Below, in pieces: positions 28,015 to 38,217 of a stretch of DNA of 64,000 nucleotides (position 1 is the first letter of the stretch; each line of letters opens with the position of its first letter). The position numbers were made by a program, and so were the translations under genes. The notes below the pieces were generated by a model. The model had not been told where the DNA came from and searched no databases. It worked only from the letters and a program-made list of their open reading frames with translations. Source of the DNA: Acidobacteriaceae bacterium (GTDB lineage Bacteria; Acidobacteriota; Terriglobia; Terriglobales; Acidobacteriaceae); contig DAHUZH010000002.1 of the NCBI GenBank assembly GCA_027306695.1, positions 1 to 64,000 on the forward strand, given 5' to 3'.

Positions 28015-28734
28015 CTAGAAGCTAGGATGCACGCTGAGCAATCGCGCAAGGATATACGCTGCTCCGGCGGCAAGTCCCCCTATAAATACTGTCTGGAGCG
28101 CAGACTTCCAAAAACCTCCGCCGGTCAGCCGGCCTTTAATGGCGCCAAAAACAAAGAGTGCGATCAGTGTGATGCAGACCGAAGCGTGCAGGGCCGATGC
28201 TTCCTGCAACAGAAGCATGTACGGCAGCAAAGGGATAAATCCGCCGGCAATGTAGGAGAATGCGATGATGGCGGCGCTCTGCCGGGCGCGAAAACTCGCG
28301 GGTTCTTCCAGGCCGAGTTCAAAGCGCATCATGAAGTCGACCCATGCCTTGGGATTGCGTTTCAGGGCCGTCAAAACGGGGTCGCTCTCGGTCCGCGTTA
28401 CGCCATATTCTTCAAAGATGGCGTAAATCTCCTCTTCTTCGTCGTGCGTGCGCTCGATAATTTCTCTTTCTTCGCGCTGGCGCTCGCTGACGTAGTGTTC
28501 CGCATCGCCGCGCGCGGCCAGATATCCGCCGAGTCCCATGGCGATGGAACCTGCGGCGATCTCGGCGAGACCGGCCAGTACGACGATGTGCGTCGATCCC
28601 ACTGCGCCGGAAAGTCCGGCAGCCAGCGCAAAAGGGACCGTCAAGCCATCGGACATGCCGATGACGACGTCGCGCACTAGCTCAGTGGACTGGAAATGAG
28701 TCTCGACATGGGTTGCGTCCGGTAAATAGTGCAT
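28015..28734 (-). CDS. VIT1/CCC1-family metal transporter
   Basis: 239 residues. The VIT family moves Fe2+/Mn2+. Conserved helices: VRDVVIGMSDGLTVPFALAA, LAGLAEIAAGSIAMGLGGYL, then a charged, Glu-rich cytosolic segment (EREEIERTHDEEEE-type, about residues 85-115) that is the metal-binding domain in plant VIT1, followed by three more helices (SYIAGGFIPLLPY, ITLIALFVFGAIKGRL, GGLAAGAAYILARL). ATG 28734 is preferred to the upstream TTG 28776. Iron supply would fit with iron-dependent EgtB, whose gene follows; that link is inference. Confidence 0.88.
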   Translation of the reverse strand: MHYLPDATHVETHFQSTELVRDVVIGMSDGLTVPFALAAGLSGAVGSTHIVVLAGLAEIAAGSIAMGLGGYLAARGDAEHYVSERQREEREIIERTHDEEEEIYAIFEEYGVTRTESDPVLTALKRNPKAWVDFMMRFELGLEEPASFRARQSAAIIAFSYIAGGFIPLLPYMLLLQEASALHASVCITLIALFVFGAIKGRLTGGGFWKSALQTVFIGGLAAGAAYILARLLSVHPSF

Positions 28735-28858
28735 CGGGCGCAGTGTATCGCACCCGGTTGAATTTTCGGTGTCCAAAATTGTGAAGGCCGCAGGTTTGCG
28801 ACTTTCTGCTCCGTGCTTCCGTCTACAAAAGGAAGAAAGACTTCACTGGAACTGGCTC

Positions 28859-29521
28859 ATGAGGCAAGCAAAACACAGTCGGCATTGTTTTTTGAGGCAG
28901 TCTGGGTGGCTTCTGCCATTATTTTTTCTGACTTCTACCTTATTGGCCATGCAAATGGGTGAAAGCGGCCCCGGATCATTTCCGGATTTGCCCAACGTTC
29001 GAGGCACGGTCAAGTCGGTCCATGGCAGCGATGCAACCATTCAAACCGAAGCGGGCCAGATGTACACCATCCACACCAGCGACAACACGCATATTTATAA
29101 GGACCGAAAGCCCTTAAAAATGAGCGAAATTCAAGTGGGCGACATGCTGATGGGCGCCGGTTCTCTCGATGAAAAATCCCACCTGTTGCGGGCTGTTTTT
29201 GTCGGCGACATTGATGCGGCAACAGTCGCAAAAATGCGCGCAGAGTTGGGGAAAACATGGATCGCTGGCAAGGTGCTGAAAATCGACGAGGCGCGGATTA
29301 CCGTGGACCGCATCGACCACAAAACCCAGGTGATGGAAGCCGACGAAACAACTTCGTTTCGCAAAGACGGTCAGAGCATCACCTTGCTGGATGTGCATGT
29401 AGGAGATCCCATTCGCGGCAAAGGCGAAGTGAAGAATGGGGTATTTGTTCCGACTGAATTGACTGTAATTGATCCGGGCCGGCGTCGAGGGCCGAACGCT
29501 TCACCGCTCGACCATCCGTAG
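28859..29521 (+). CDS. DUF5666-type secreted protein
   Basis: 220 residues. A signal peptide (WLLPLFFLTSTLLAMQMG) is followed by two repeats of an OB-like beta module, each with V-x-G-x-V-x-x-[VI] strands: VRGTVKSVHGSDATIQTEAG with EIQVGDMLMGAG, then IAGKVLKIDEARITVDRI with DVHVGDPIRGKG. DUF5666 has no known function. It precedes the Oar-like receptor by 68 nt and may share its transcript. An earlier in-frame TTG/ATG start exists; ATG 28859 gives a proper signal peptide. Confidence 0.72.
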   Translation: MRQAKHSRHCFLRQSGWLLPLFFLTSTLLAMQMGESGPGSFPDLPNVRGTVKSVHGSDATIQTEAGQMYTIHTSDNTHIYKDRKPLKMSEIQVGDMLMGAGSLDEKSHLLRAVFVGDIDAATVAKMRAELGKTWIAGKVLKIDEARITVDRIDHKTQVMEADETTSFRKDGQSITLLDVHVGDPIRGKGEVKNGVFVPTELTVIDPGRRRGPNASPLDHP

Positions 29522-29589
29522 AAATTGCGCAAGATGGTAGATCGAGACACGCACGCGGAAAACTTTTGAAGAGGTATTGCAAGCCGTCC

Positions 29590-32500
29590 ATGTTCAGCAA
29601 AATATCATTTGCAATTTTTGCATTGTTTGCCGTTGCGGCATCGGGGGGAGTTGCACCTGTGGCGGCGCAGCAATCGTCCGCAAGTTCCGCTTTACCGCGA
29701 CAGGCTGCTCCTGCATCTCTACCAGCGGCCCCTCTCCCTGCCGATTCTTCCGCCGCTGGAGGTATGGTTCGTGGCATCGTGAAGTCGGGCAGCACGCCAC
29801 TTCCCGGCGTGACCGTCACGGCCACGAATACTTTGACTGGCAAGCGCTACATCACCGTCACGGACGTTCACGGCATTTATGCGATGCGAATCCCGAAAAA
29901 CGGACGCTATGTCGTGCGCGTGGAACTGGCCGCATTCGGTGCGCAGACGAAGGAAGCGTTGCTCAACGCGAGCAATCGGCAGCAGGCCCTCGACTTTACG
30001 ATGATGCTGGCTTCACGTCTGGGCAATGGGACAGGACAAGGTCAAGGATTGGGCCGAGGCATTCCGAACGCCGCTGCGCTGCGTGCGCTTAGCGCCATGG
30101 CGCAGGCCGGGGGCGCTGCCGCAGCGGGCATGGGCAATGAACAGAGTGGGGTGAGCCTTGCCGGGGCCGCGCAAAGTTCAGACATCGCAACTGAATCGGT
30201 TGCCGTGCAAGGACAGGCTGGAACGGTCAATCCCTTCGCCAATATCGACCAGACCCAGCTCCAGCAGAGAATGGAAGACATGCGCGCACAAAACGCATTG
30301 TCGCGGTCGCCGGGACAAAGTGGTGGCCGCGGGGGCCGCATGCGTGGTCCCGGTGGTGGCGGCCCAGGCGGCGGCTTCTTTCGCCACTTCAATCCGACGC
30401 AGCCGCATGGGGCCATCTTTTATCGTGGAGAAAATTCTGTGCTCGATGCCACGCCGTTTTCTGTGACAGGAACGCCGATTGTGCAGCCGCCGTACAACGA
30501 CAATACGGCGGGCATCGTGTTCATTGGGCCGCCACAGATACCGCATCTGCTGAAGCCGAGCACCAGTAATTTCATATTTCTGACCGCCATCATCACCCGC
30601 AACTCGACCCCGTTCAATGAATATGCAATTGTTCCGACGGTGGCCGAGCGCAGCGGAAACTTCGCCGATTACACGGGGACAGGTACTTCTGTGGTGCCGA
30701 TCTATGATCCAACAACCGGCCAGCAATTTGCGAACAATACCATTCCCAGCGGTGCAATCAACTCACAGGCAAAGGCCCTGTTGCAATACATTCCGTTGCC
30801 GAACCAACCCGGCCTGCAAAATTTTGAGTATCTGACGACTGCGCAAACCAATCAGACCAGGTTCGGCATGCGCTTCGTCCACAACTTCGGTTCTGGCGGA
30901 GGAGGAGCGGGGCTGCCGCCGTTTTTACAAGGCCTGATGGGGAACACCAATCACGGTTTGACGCAGAATGTGAATGTGAACTTCAACTTCAATCATGCTG
31001 CTTCCGACTTGTTGAATGTATTTCCGCAGCTAGGTGGGGCCAATCAAACGTATCAGTATTCATTGAATCTCGGTTATGTAATCGGCTATCACCGCTGGAC
31101 GAACAACGCCAACCTGAACTTCAACCGGACGAATGCGCAGATCGGCAATTTTTTTACCGGCAAGACCAACGTTGCTGGGGAGGTGGGCATTCAAGGCCTC
31201 GGTTCGGACCCATTTAACTTCGGTGTGCCGAACCTTGTATTTTCGCAATTCCAGGGCGTAAGTGAGCAAATCCCCAATTACACACTGAATCAAACGATTG
31301 CGTTTCAGGACACAGCTTCATGGACGGGCAAGAAGCATAACGTTCGCTTCGGCGGAGATTATCGACGCATCCATCTTTACAAGCAGGGTGGCACGAATGT
31401 GACAGGCAGCTTTTATTTCACGGGCTTCGCCACGCGCAAGCCCGGGGGTGTGTCCGTGGCTGGTCAGCAGTCGTCAGGAGCAGACTTCGCGGACTTTCTG
31501 CTGGGCCTGCCTCAAGAGGCGGCCATCCAGCAGGGAGTGGGCAAATTTTATTTTGCAGCCAATGTCTTCGATTTGTTTGTTCAGGACGACTGGCATCCGC
31601 TGAATAATCTAACGGTGAACTATGGCTTGCGCTACGAGTACTATTCCCCTTACACGGAAGAACACAATCGCCTGACCAACCTTGCATTCACGCCGAATTT
31701 GACGCAGCTCGCCGTGGTGTATCCGAACACGACGTCCAGCATCAACGGGAAGTATCCGGCCAGTGTCATCAATCCAGACCGCAAGGATTTTGCGCCACGC
31801 ATCGGCTTTGCCTGGCGTGCGAACAAGTCGACCGTCGTGCGCGGTGGGTATGGCATCAACTACAACACCGGCCAGTACGCAGCGGAGGTGCAGAACCTTT
31901 CTTATCAACCCCCATTCGCCAATACGCTGACGAACATCGTGCCTTCTCAGTCAGCGCCAAGCCTTTCACTGGAAACGGCGCTGAACGGGAGCACGACGCC
32001 CAGCGGGATCAGCAACAACTATGCATTCAATAAGAATTATCTGCTGGGCTACGTGCAGGTGTGGAACCTCGACATACAAAATACTTTGCCGTTGAACATT
32101 GTTTTTAACGTGGATTACAACGGGGCCAAAGGGACGCATCTGGATTTGGTGGATGCTCCAAACCGGCAGTTGACGGGGCTTCTCAACCCCGCGTATCCAT
32201 CCTTCGACTATGAAGACTCGATTGCATTCTCCAACTACAATGCGCTTGCGATTCGGGCCTTTAAGCGGTTGCAAAATGGAATTTCCATGGGTGCAACGTA
32301 TACCTACGCGCATTCCATCGATGACGCTTCTTCCATTGGCCAGTCTGGCACGGTGGTTGCGCAGAATCAGCAGGACATCCTTGCGGAAGAGGGAAATTCC
32401 TCGTTCGACATTCGCCATCAGGTTGTTGGTCAATGGTTGTATGAACTGCCGTTTGGACCCAATACACGCTTCTTCAATAGCGGTTCCTGGCTGGGGCATG

Positions 32501-32970
32501 CGCTGAGCAATCTGTCGGTTTCCGGGACCTTCGATTTTGCTACGGGTGTGCCGCTTTCTCCGCAGTACCAGGCGACCAGCGCCGATGTAGCGCGCGGTTC
32601 GGCGGGCAGCCAACGGCCCAATCGTGTGCCGGGTTCTTCTTTGACCGCGGGAGGCGGGAGCCTGCTTCGGTGGTTCAACCTGAATGCATTTTCGCCGCCG
32701 GTCAATCCAATCACAGGTGCGCCGGAGTATGGCAACGCATCGCGCAACTCGATTCCAGGCCCGGGGACAGTCGCTGTGGACATGTCGCTTTCCAAGACCG
32801 TACATTTCGGTGGCAATCGCTCGCTGGAGCTGCGCGGCACGGCCAACAACGTGTTCAATACAGTCCAATATGCCACAGTGAATAGTTTTATCGATTCGCC
32901 CACACAGGGTCAGGTGACTTCGGCTGCAACCATGCGGCAGATCATTTTTACAGCACGGTTTCGTTATTAG
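29590..32970 (+). CDS. Oar-like TonB-dependent receptor with carboxypeptidase-regulatory domain
   Basis: 1126 residues. Signal peptide about 1-25, then a CarboxypepD_reg beta-sandwich (MVRGIVKSGSTPLPGVTVTA, ITVTDVHGIYAMRIPKN). A long, low-complexity Gly/Gln/Ala/Arg-rich segment follows (about 145-260, with GGRGGRMRGPGGGGPGGGFF), then a large outer-membrane barrel ending NNVFNTVQYATVNSF and, at the C-terminus, FTARFRY. No clear TonB box or plug was seen. Acidobacterial genomes hold many such Oar-like proteins, and the ligands are mostly unknown. ATG 29590 is used; a TTG 24 nt upstream is possible. The VWFA gene follows by 22 nt. Confidence 0.85.
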   Translation: MFSKISFAIFALFAVAASGGVAPVAAQQSSASSALPRQAAPASLPAAPLPADSSAAGGMVRGIVKSGSTPLPGVTVTATNTLTGKRYITVTDVHGIYAMRIPKNGRYVVRVELAAFGAQTKEALLNASNRQQALDFTMMLASRLGNGTGQGQGLGRGIPNAAALRALSAMAQAGGAAAAGMGNEQSGVSLAGAAQSSDIATESVAVQGQAGTVNPFANIDQTQLQQRMEDMRAQNALSRSPGQSGGRGGRMRGPGGGGPGGGFFRHFNPTQPHGAIFYRGENSVLDATPFSVTGTPIVQPPYNDNTAGIVFIGPPQIPHLLKPSTSNFIFLTAIITRNSTPFNEYAIVPTVAERSGNFADYTGTGTSVVPIYDPTTGQQFANNTIPSGAINSQAKALLQYIPLPNQPGLQNFEYLTTAQTNQTRFGMRFVHNFGSGGGGAGLPPFLQGLMGNTNHGLTQNVNVNFNFNHAASDLLNVFPQLGGANQTYQYSLNLGYVIGYHRWTNNANLNFNRTNAQIGNFFTGKTNVAGEVGIQGLGSDPFNFGVPNLVFSQFQGVSEQIPNYTLNQTIAFQDTASWTGKKHNVRFGGDYRRIHLYKQGGTNVTGSFYFTGFATRKPGGVSVAGQQSSGADFADFLLGLPQEAAIQQGVGKFYFAANVFDLFVQDDWHPLNNLTVNYGLRYEYYSPYTEEHNRLTNLAFTPNLTQLAVVYPNTTSSINGKYPASVINPDRKDFAPRIGFAWRANKSTVVRGGYGINYNTGQYAAEVQNLSYQPPFANTLTNIVPSQSAPSLSLETALNGSTTPSGISNNYAFNKNYLLGYVQVWNLDIQNTLPLNIVFNVDYNGAKGTHLDLVDAPNRQLTGLLNPAYPSFDYEDSIAFSNYNALAIRAFKRLQNGISMGATYTYAHSIDDASSIGQSGTVVAQNQQDILAEEGNSSFDIRHQVVGQWLYELPFGPNTRFFNSGSWLGHALSNLSVSGTFDFATGVPLSPQYQATSADVARGSAGSQRPNRVPGSSLTAGGGSLLRWFNLNAFSPPVNPITGAPEYGNASRNSIPGPGTVAVDMSLSKTVHFGGNRSLELRGTANNVFNTVQYATVNSFIDSPTQGQVTSAATMRQIIFTARFRY

Positions 32971-32992
32971 GTTTATTACTTTGGAGAAGACG

Positions 32993-35245
32993 ATGCGCTC
33001 GCAGACGATCTATATATCCCGCTGCTTTTCCTGTGTACTCAGCGGTCCGCTGCTGCTGGCCGCATTGGTCGGGATTTTTTCCTGCTCGGTCTACGCGCAG
33101 GCAGGCAGCGGTTCGCAGTCGCCGGACACTTCGCAGGCTTCATTCACGTTGAAGGTCAACAGCGACATTGTTCTGACGAATGTGGTCGTGCGGGACAAGA
33201 AAACCGGTCAGGTTGTTACCGGACTGAAACCGAGCGATTTCACAGTCCTTGAAAATGGTAAGCCGCAGCGTATTCTCTCGCTGGATTTTGAAAATGTCGA
33301 CGACCTGGCGCGGCAGGGCGAAGGTGTGGTGAGCGGGACGACAGGGACAGGCGCCGCTGCCCCGCAGGTGCAACTCTTCTCCAGGAATGGGCAAGTCGAT
33401 GAAGCCGCGCTGAGAAACCGTCGGCCGATTGTGATGATGTTCGATCTCTCTTCCATGCAGGTTGAAGACCTGGATCGAGCGGTCGCCGCTGCCAAGGATT
33501 ACGTGCAGAAGCAGATGCAGCCTGCCGACCTGGTGGCGTTGGTGTCGCTGGGCACATCGTTGAGCCTTGACCAAGACTTTACTTCCGATAAGAGTTTGAT
33601 CCTGCGCCAACTCGACCGCTATAACGGCAATGAAGGCCAGGGCATGGCTGCCGGTGGCGATGGGACCACCAGCGGAACACAGGATTTGAGTGTGTCCTAC
33701 ACTCCCGACGAGAGCGAATACAACTACGTCAATACGGACGTGAAACTCTACGCCATCGAAGCGGTTTCCAAGGCGCTCCAGCGTATCCCGCAAAAAAAAT
33801 CTCTGCTGTTTTTCTCCGGCGGCCTGACGCGCACCGGCATTGAAAACCAGGCGTCTTTGAATGCTGCGATCAACGCGTCGGTGCGCGCGAACCTCTCCAT
33901 TTATACGGTGGACGTGCGTGGTCTGGAAGCGCTGCCACCCGTCGGCGATTCGCAAACGGCCAGCCTGCGCGGCAACGCGGCCTATTCCGGTTCGGCAGTC
34001 ATGAACCAGTTCAGCACGAATTACGGCTCGCAAGAGACGCTGTCTGCGCTCTCGACCGACACTGGCGGCAAGGCGTTTTTCGACACGAATGATTTTGCTC
34101 CTGCATTTCAGCGCATCCAGCGCGATACTGCGGCCTATTATGAAATCGCATTCCGTTCCAGTAACCTCGCGCGCGATGGAAAATTTCGTAAGCTGACGAT
34201 TCGCGTCAAACGCCCGGGCGTGAAGCTGGAGTATCGCCCTGGTTACTGGGCTGCCGCCGATTTTCGGCATTCGACGAACGAAGATCGCGAGCGGCAGTTG
34301 GATGAAGAGCTGGCCAGCGATCTTCCCGCGACTGACATGATGGTCTATCTCGATGCCTATTACTTCTGGGCGCATACAGGCAGCTTTACCGTGCCTGTAT
34401 CGCTTATCGTGCCCGGCTCGCAGATTCCTTTTGTGCATGGCGGCGATCAGGAAAAAGCCACGCTGGATGTGATCGGCGAAGTGAGGAACCACGCGGGCAT
34501 GCAGGTCGGCAACGTTCGCGACACGGTCAAGTTGAAACTGAAGACGACGCAGGATGCGCAGCAGAAAAATATCCAGTACACCACGAGTTTCATGCTCGCG
34601 CCCGGCACGTATCAGATCAAATTTGTCGTGCGTGAGAATGAGTCTGGACGTATGGGTTCGTTTCAGGCCAACATCACCGTGCCGGAGTACAAGAAAGACC
34701 AGATCAAGTTGAGTTCGGTAGTGCTTTCCAATCAGAAGGTCCCGTTCCCGAAAAAAACGAACAACCCCCTCGTTGTGGATGGCGCAGAGTGGATTCCAAA
34801 TGTGCCGCACGTTTTCCAGCAAGGACAACACATGTATCTGCTGTATCAGGTGTACGATCCAGCCCATGCCGAGGCCGGTTCGACAGCAGGCGATCCGCAG
34901 CCGGCACAGGCGAAGAAAGGCCATCATCCAACCTCCGACAATGCCCCAGTTCGTGTGCTGACGAACCTCGAACTGTTGGACCACTCCGTCAAAGCACTGG
35001 AAACTCCGCTGGTGGTCGCCAGTCGCATCAATCTGCCGCAGCAGAATGGCGTCGCATTTTTACTGGATGTGCCGCTGGATAAGCTCCAGCCCGGTCTTTA
35101 TACCTGCCAGGTGAATGTGATTGACGACGCAGCGGGGAGTTTCAGCTTTCCTCGTCTCGCCCTGCTGTTGCGTCCGCCAGCGGCAGCGGGCAGCGCGGCT
35201 GCGACAGGCAATCCTAAAAACGGGCAGACTTCAGGCGGGCGTTGA
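32993..35245 (+). CDS. VWFA-related acidobacterial domain protein
   Basis: 750 residues. Signal peptide, then FTLKVNSDIVLTNVVVRDKK and VTGLKPSDFTVLENG, the entry motif of the acidobacterial VWFA-related domain. The metal-ion-dependent adhesion site has the D-x-S-x-S arrangement in MMFDLSSM (about 142-149), followed by KKSLLFFSGGLTRTGI and a DVRGLE segment. The second half is a beta-sandwich region of unknown type. It is likely periplasmic or surface-exposed and could bind proteins. ATG 32993 has GGAG upstream and is preferred over TTG 32981. It shares a transcript with the barrel gene before it. Confidence 0.85.
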   Translation: MRSQTIYISRCFSCVLSGPLLLAALVGIFSCSVYAQAGSGSQSPDTSQASFTLKVNSDIVLTNVVVRDKKTGQVVTGLKPSDFTVLENGKPQRILSLDFENVDDLARQGEGVVSGTTGTGAAAPQVQLFSRNGQVDEAALRNRRPIVMMFDLSSMQVEDLDRAVAAAKDYVQKQMQPADLVALVSLGTSLSLDQDFTSDKSLILRQLDRYNGNEGQGMAAGGDGTTSGTQDLSVSYTPDESEYNYVNTDVKLYAIEAVSKALQRIPQKKSLLFFSGGLTRTGIENQASLNAAINASVRANLSIYTVDVRGLEALPPVGDSQTASLRGNAAYSGSAVMNQFSTNYGSQETLSALSTDTGGKAFFDTNDFAPAFQRIQRDTAAYYEIAFRSSNLARDGKFRKLTIRVKRPGVKLEYRPGYWAAADFRHSTNEDRERQLDEELASDLPATDMMVYLDAYYFWAHTGSFTVPVSLIVPGSQIPFVHGGDQEKATLDVIGEVRNHAGMQVGNVRDTVKLKLKTTQDAQQKNIQYTTSFMLAPGTYQIKFVVRENESGRMGSFQANITVPEYKKDQIKLSSVVLSNQKVPFPKKTNNPLVVDGAEWIPNVPHVFQQGQHMYLLYQVYDPAHAEAGSTAGDPQPAQAKKGHHPTSDNAPVRVLTNLELLDHSVKALETPLVVASRINLPQQNGVAFLLDVPLDKLQPGLYTCQVNVIDDAAGSFSFPRLALLLRPPAAAGSAAATGNPKNGQTSGGR

Positions 35246-35266
35246 TACAACTCGTTCGCCAGCATA

Positions 35267-35476
<210 letters not shown>

Positions 35477-37150
35477 TTACTCCAATGCCTGCTCCAGCGC
35501 TGCTGGAGAAACCACTTCGCTACGGTTGCGGAAGCGTTGCGTAAGCTGCTGGGGCAGCTTCGATCCGGTGAAGTGAAGCACCATCCACGCTGTCGCCATC
35601 CACGCTACCGTGCCGCAGCCCAGTTGCAGCAGATCATGACGAAATATGCCCGCGCGCGGCAGAAGATGCACCATTCCATCGAGTGCGGCAAACGCCAAAA
35701 CGGCTGCGCCCAGCGAGCGCACCAACTCTGAATACTCCAGTCCGTTCCACGCCACCAGGCGTTTGAAATGCAGCAGCCACGCCAGCGCCAACGTCTGCAC
35801 TACGATGCCGCAGTCGGACGCGAGTGCGAGCCCTACCGGTCCCATGCGATGAAACAGATACCAATAAATTGGAATCGAAGCGGCGGTGATCGCAGTGCTG
35901 GCCGCCATGGGAGTGAATGTATTTCCAGCGGCGTAGAACGCTCGCGCATAGATGGCCTGCGCGGACCAGAAGCAGAGCGATCCGGCAAAGAGTGTGAAGT
36001 AGAGTGCAGTCTGCCCCACGTCGGCATGACGAAAGAACCCTCCGCGCAAGACCAGATCGACCGCCGGATACGCGAGTCCGATCATCCATGCAGAAAGCAG
36101 AAAGGCGAAGGCGAAGATGCGCGTCACAATCCTGTTGACCGCAGAGGCGAATTCACGATGCTTGCCCTGCCCGGCCAGAGCGGCGAAAAACGGCATGGAC
36201 GCAGCGCCAGCGGCTTGACCCAAAATCGCCATGGGTGCGGTGAACAATGTCTTCGCATAAAGCAGTTTTGTAATGTCTCCGCGCCCCTGCGAGGCGAAAT
36301 GCGACAGAATCCAGGTGTCCGCCGAAACCAGGGAGACCCCGATCATCAGCGGAATCGACATGCGCACCCATTCCCGAAGACCGGGATGCGACCAGTTCAG
36401 CGAAAAGCGAAGACGCAGACCGATGCGATGCGCGCCGATGTAATTCAACAAGAACGGCCCCGCGATGGCCCCCGCGACGGCGCCGATGGCCAGCGAAGAA
36501 ACGCCAAAATGTTTCGCCAGCACGACGCCACCCAGAATGATGCCGAGGTTGTACACTAGCGGCGAGACCGCCTGCCAGGCGAATTGTTTGCGGACCAGCA
36601 GCACGGCCGCCAGTACGCCTCCGGCAAAAAAACACAGTTGCGCGGGCAGCAGGATGCGCGTCATGTGAGTACACAGTGCGGCCGTCGCAGCGTCGAAGCC
36701 AGGAAAAAAAATCCGTGTGTAGAGTGGCGCAAATATCTCGCCCAGAATCACCGCCGTCCCTAGAACCAACAGCATCACGCTGAGAATTACCGACAGGGCC
36801 TCTTCGCTTTCATGCTCTCGTCCCTGCTCGCGATAGCGGCTCAGAATGGTGATAAAGGTGATGGAAGCCGTGCCGCCGACCAGCAGATACGTCAGCATAT
36901 CGGGTAACTGGAAAGCGGTATTGTAGGCATCGGTCAGCGAACCAGCGCCGAACAAATACGCGATGACCTTGATACGCACCAGCCCGATGACCCGCGACAG
37001 CATGGCGGAAACCATGAGCAGCAGAGTGGCCGAGAAGGCCGTGTGCTCGTGCGACAGCCGCAGCCATTTCGGTCGCGTCCGCGCGGGAAGCTGGGTCGGC
37101 TTCTCTTGCGGCGATTGGCGCGCTTCCCGCGTTGATGGCTTCTCTTGCAT
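35477..37150 (-). CDS. murJ: Lipid II flippase MurJ
   Basis: 557 residues. Moves lipid II across the cytoplasmic membrane for peptidoglycan synthesis. Fourteen hydrophobic helices of the MATE/MOP fold are visible. Landmarks are LLMVSAMLSRVIGLVRIKVI, YLFGAGSLTDAYNTAFQLPD, LLVGGTASITFITILSRYRE, ILLPAQLCFFAGGVLAAVLL and YARAFYAAGNTFTPM. A Gln/Arg/Lys-rich cytosolic N-terminus precedes the first helix. ATG 37150 is chosen because the open frame further upstream reads unlike the family. It diverges from the YeiH-like gene. Confidence 0.9.
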   Translation of the reverse strand: MQEKPSTREARQSPQEKPTQLPARTRPKWLRLSHEHTAFSATLLLMVSAMLSRVIGLVRIKVIAYLFGAGSLTDAYNTAFQLPDMLTYLLVGGTASITFITILSRYREQGREHESEEALSVILSVMLLVLGTAVILGEIFAPLYTRIFFPGFDAATAALCTHMTRILLPAQLCFFAGGVLAAVLLVRKQFAWQAVSPLVYNLGIILGGVVLAKHFGVSSLAIGAVAGAIAGPFLLNYIGAHRIGLRLRFSLNWSHPGLREWVRMSIPLMIGVSLVSADTWILSHFASQGRGDITKLLYAKTLFTAPMAILGQAAGAASMPFFAALAGQGKHREFASAVNRIVTRIFAFAFLLSAWMIGLAYPAVDLVLRGGFFRHADVGQTALYFTLFAGSLCFWSAQAIYARAFYAAGNTFTPMAASTAITAASIPIYWYLFHRMGPVGLALASDCGIVVQTLALAWLLHFKRLVAWNGLEYSELVRSLGAAVLAFAALDGMVHLLPRAGIFRHDLLQLGCGTVAWMATAWMVLHFTGSKLPQQLTQRFRNRSEVVSPAALEQALE

Positions 37151-37271
37151 GGGTACTCTGGGTTTGATTCTATCGGGTGGGCCAGCCGGAGGTCTCTGCG
37201 ATAAGCCGTGCCTATCTCCCATAAGGAAATAGGCTTGGACGCGGAAACTGTAGCTTCGAGACACTAAGGCC

Positions 37272-38192
37272 GTGACGAAGAACCTGTTTTTTATTGGGAT
37301 TGTCGTGGCCGCCAGTGGTCTGATTTCGCCTGCGTTGGCTTTGGCCGTCGGGTTGGTCTATGGGCTTACGATGGAACATCCCTTTCATGTAGAGAGCAAA
37401 CATCTCATAAAATTTCTGCTCCAGGCCTCCGTGGTTTTTTTAGGCTTCGGGATGAACTTGCAGCAAGTGGTGCGCGCTGGACGCTCCGGATTTATTTACA
37501 CCGCCATTACTATTACGATTGCGTTGTCGCTGGGAATGCTTTTAGGGCGTGTGCTCGGCGTTGGCCGCACGCAGGCCTTTCTCATTTCCGCTGGAACTGC
37601 GATTTGCGGCGGAAGCGCCATTGCCGCAGTTGGGCCGGTTATGAACGCTAACGATGAAGAGATGGCGGTTTCTCTGGGCACGGTTTTTGTGCTCAATTCC
37701 GTCGCGCTACTTTTGTTTCCATTTATCGGCGGGAAACTGCATCTGTCGCAGACGCAGTTCGGCCTGTGGGCTGCATTGGCCATCCACGATACCAGCTCTG
37801 TGGTGGGTGCGGCGGCAAAGTATGGCGCCCTGGCGCTGGTGATTGGCACGACGGTCAAGCTGGCACGCGCTTTGTGGATCGTGCCGCTTGCTATAGGCAC
37901 GGCTGCCGTTAAAAAGAGCAAGACAAAAATCCGGTGGCCATGGTTTATTTTGTACTTCTGTCTGGCTGCGGTCATGAACACCTATGTACATTCGTTCGCG
38001 GGTTTCTATCATGCATTTTCCAAGCTAGGGACAGATGGTCTGACGGTAACGCTTTTTCTCATTGGCACTGGGCTCACTCGTAAAACGTTAAAACAGGTAG
38101 GTTTTCGTCCCATGGTGCAAGGCGTCATGTTATGGGCCGTCATGGCGATTGGAACTCTGTGGGCCATCCGCAGCGGCAGGATCGCGCTGTGA
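37272..38192 (+). CDS. YeiH/UPF0324-family putative sulfate exporter
   Basis: 306 residues with about ten hydrophobic segments. Family signs: LIKFLLQASVVFLGFGMNL, LISAGTAICGGSAIAAVGPV, FVLNSVALLLFPFIG and IHDTSSVVGAA. In databases the group is named putative sulfate exporter; transport has not been shown for most members. It is convergent with the sulfur operon of the minus strand, which makes a sulfur link tempting but unproven. GTG 37272 is the start, with AAGG just upstream. Confidence 0.85.
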   Translation: MTKNLFFIGIVVAASGLISPALALAVGLVYGLTMEHPFHVESKHLIKFLLQASVVFLGFGMNLQQVVRAGRSGFIYTAITITIALSLGMLLGRVLGVGRTQAFLISAGTAICGGSAIAAVGPVMNANDEEMAVSLGTVFVLNSVALLLFPFIGGKLHLSQTQFGLWAALAIHDTSSVVGAAAKYGALALVIGTTVKLARALWIVPLAIGTAAVKKSKTKIRWPWFILYFCLAAVMNTYVHSFAGFYHAFSKLGTDGLTVTLFLIGTGLTRKTLKQVGFRPMVQGVMLWAVMAIGTLWAIRSGRIAL

Positions 38193-38217
38193 GGCAGAGC
38201 GTTTGCTCGTATGATTA

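Noticed and set aside
33140-34984. 614-codon minus-strand frame
   Set aside because: Opposite the VWFA gene; His/Arg-rich composition typical of an antisense shadow in GC-rich DNA.
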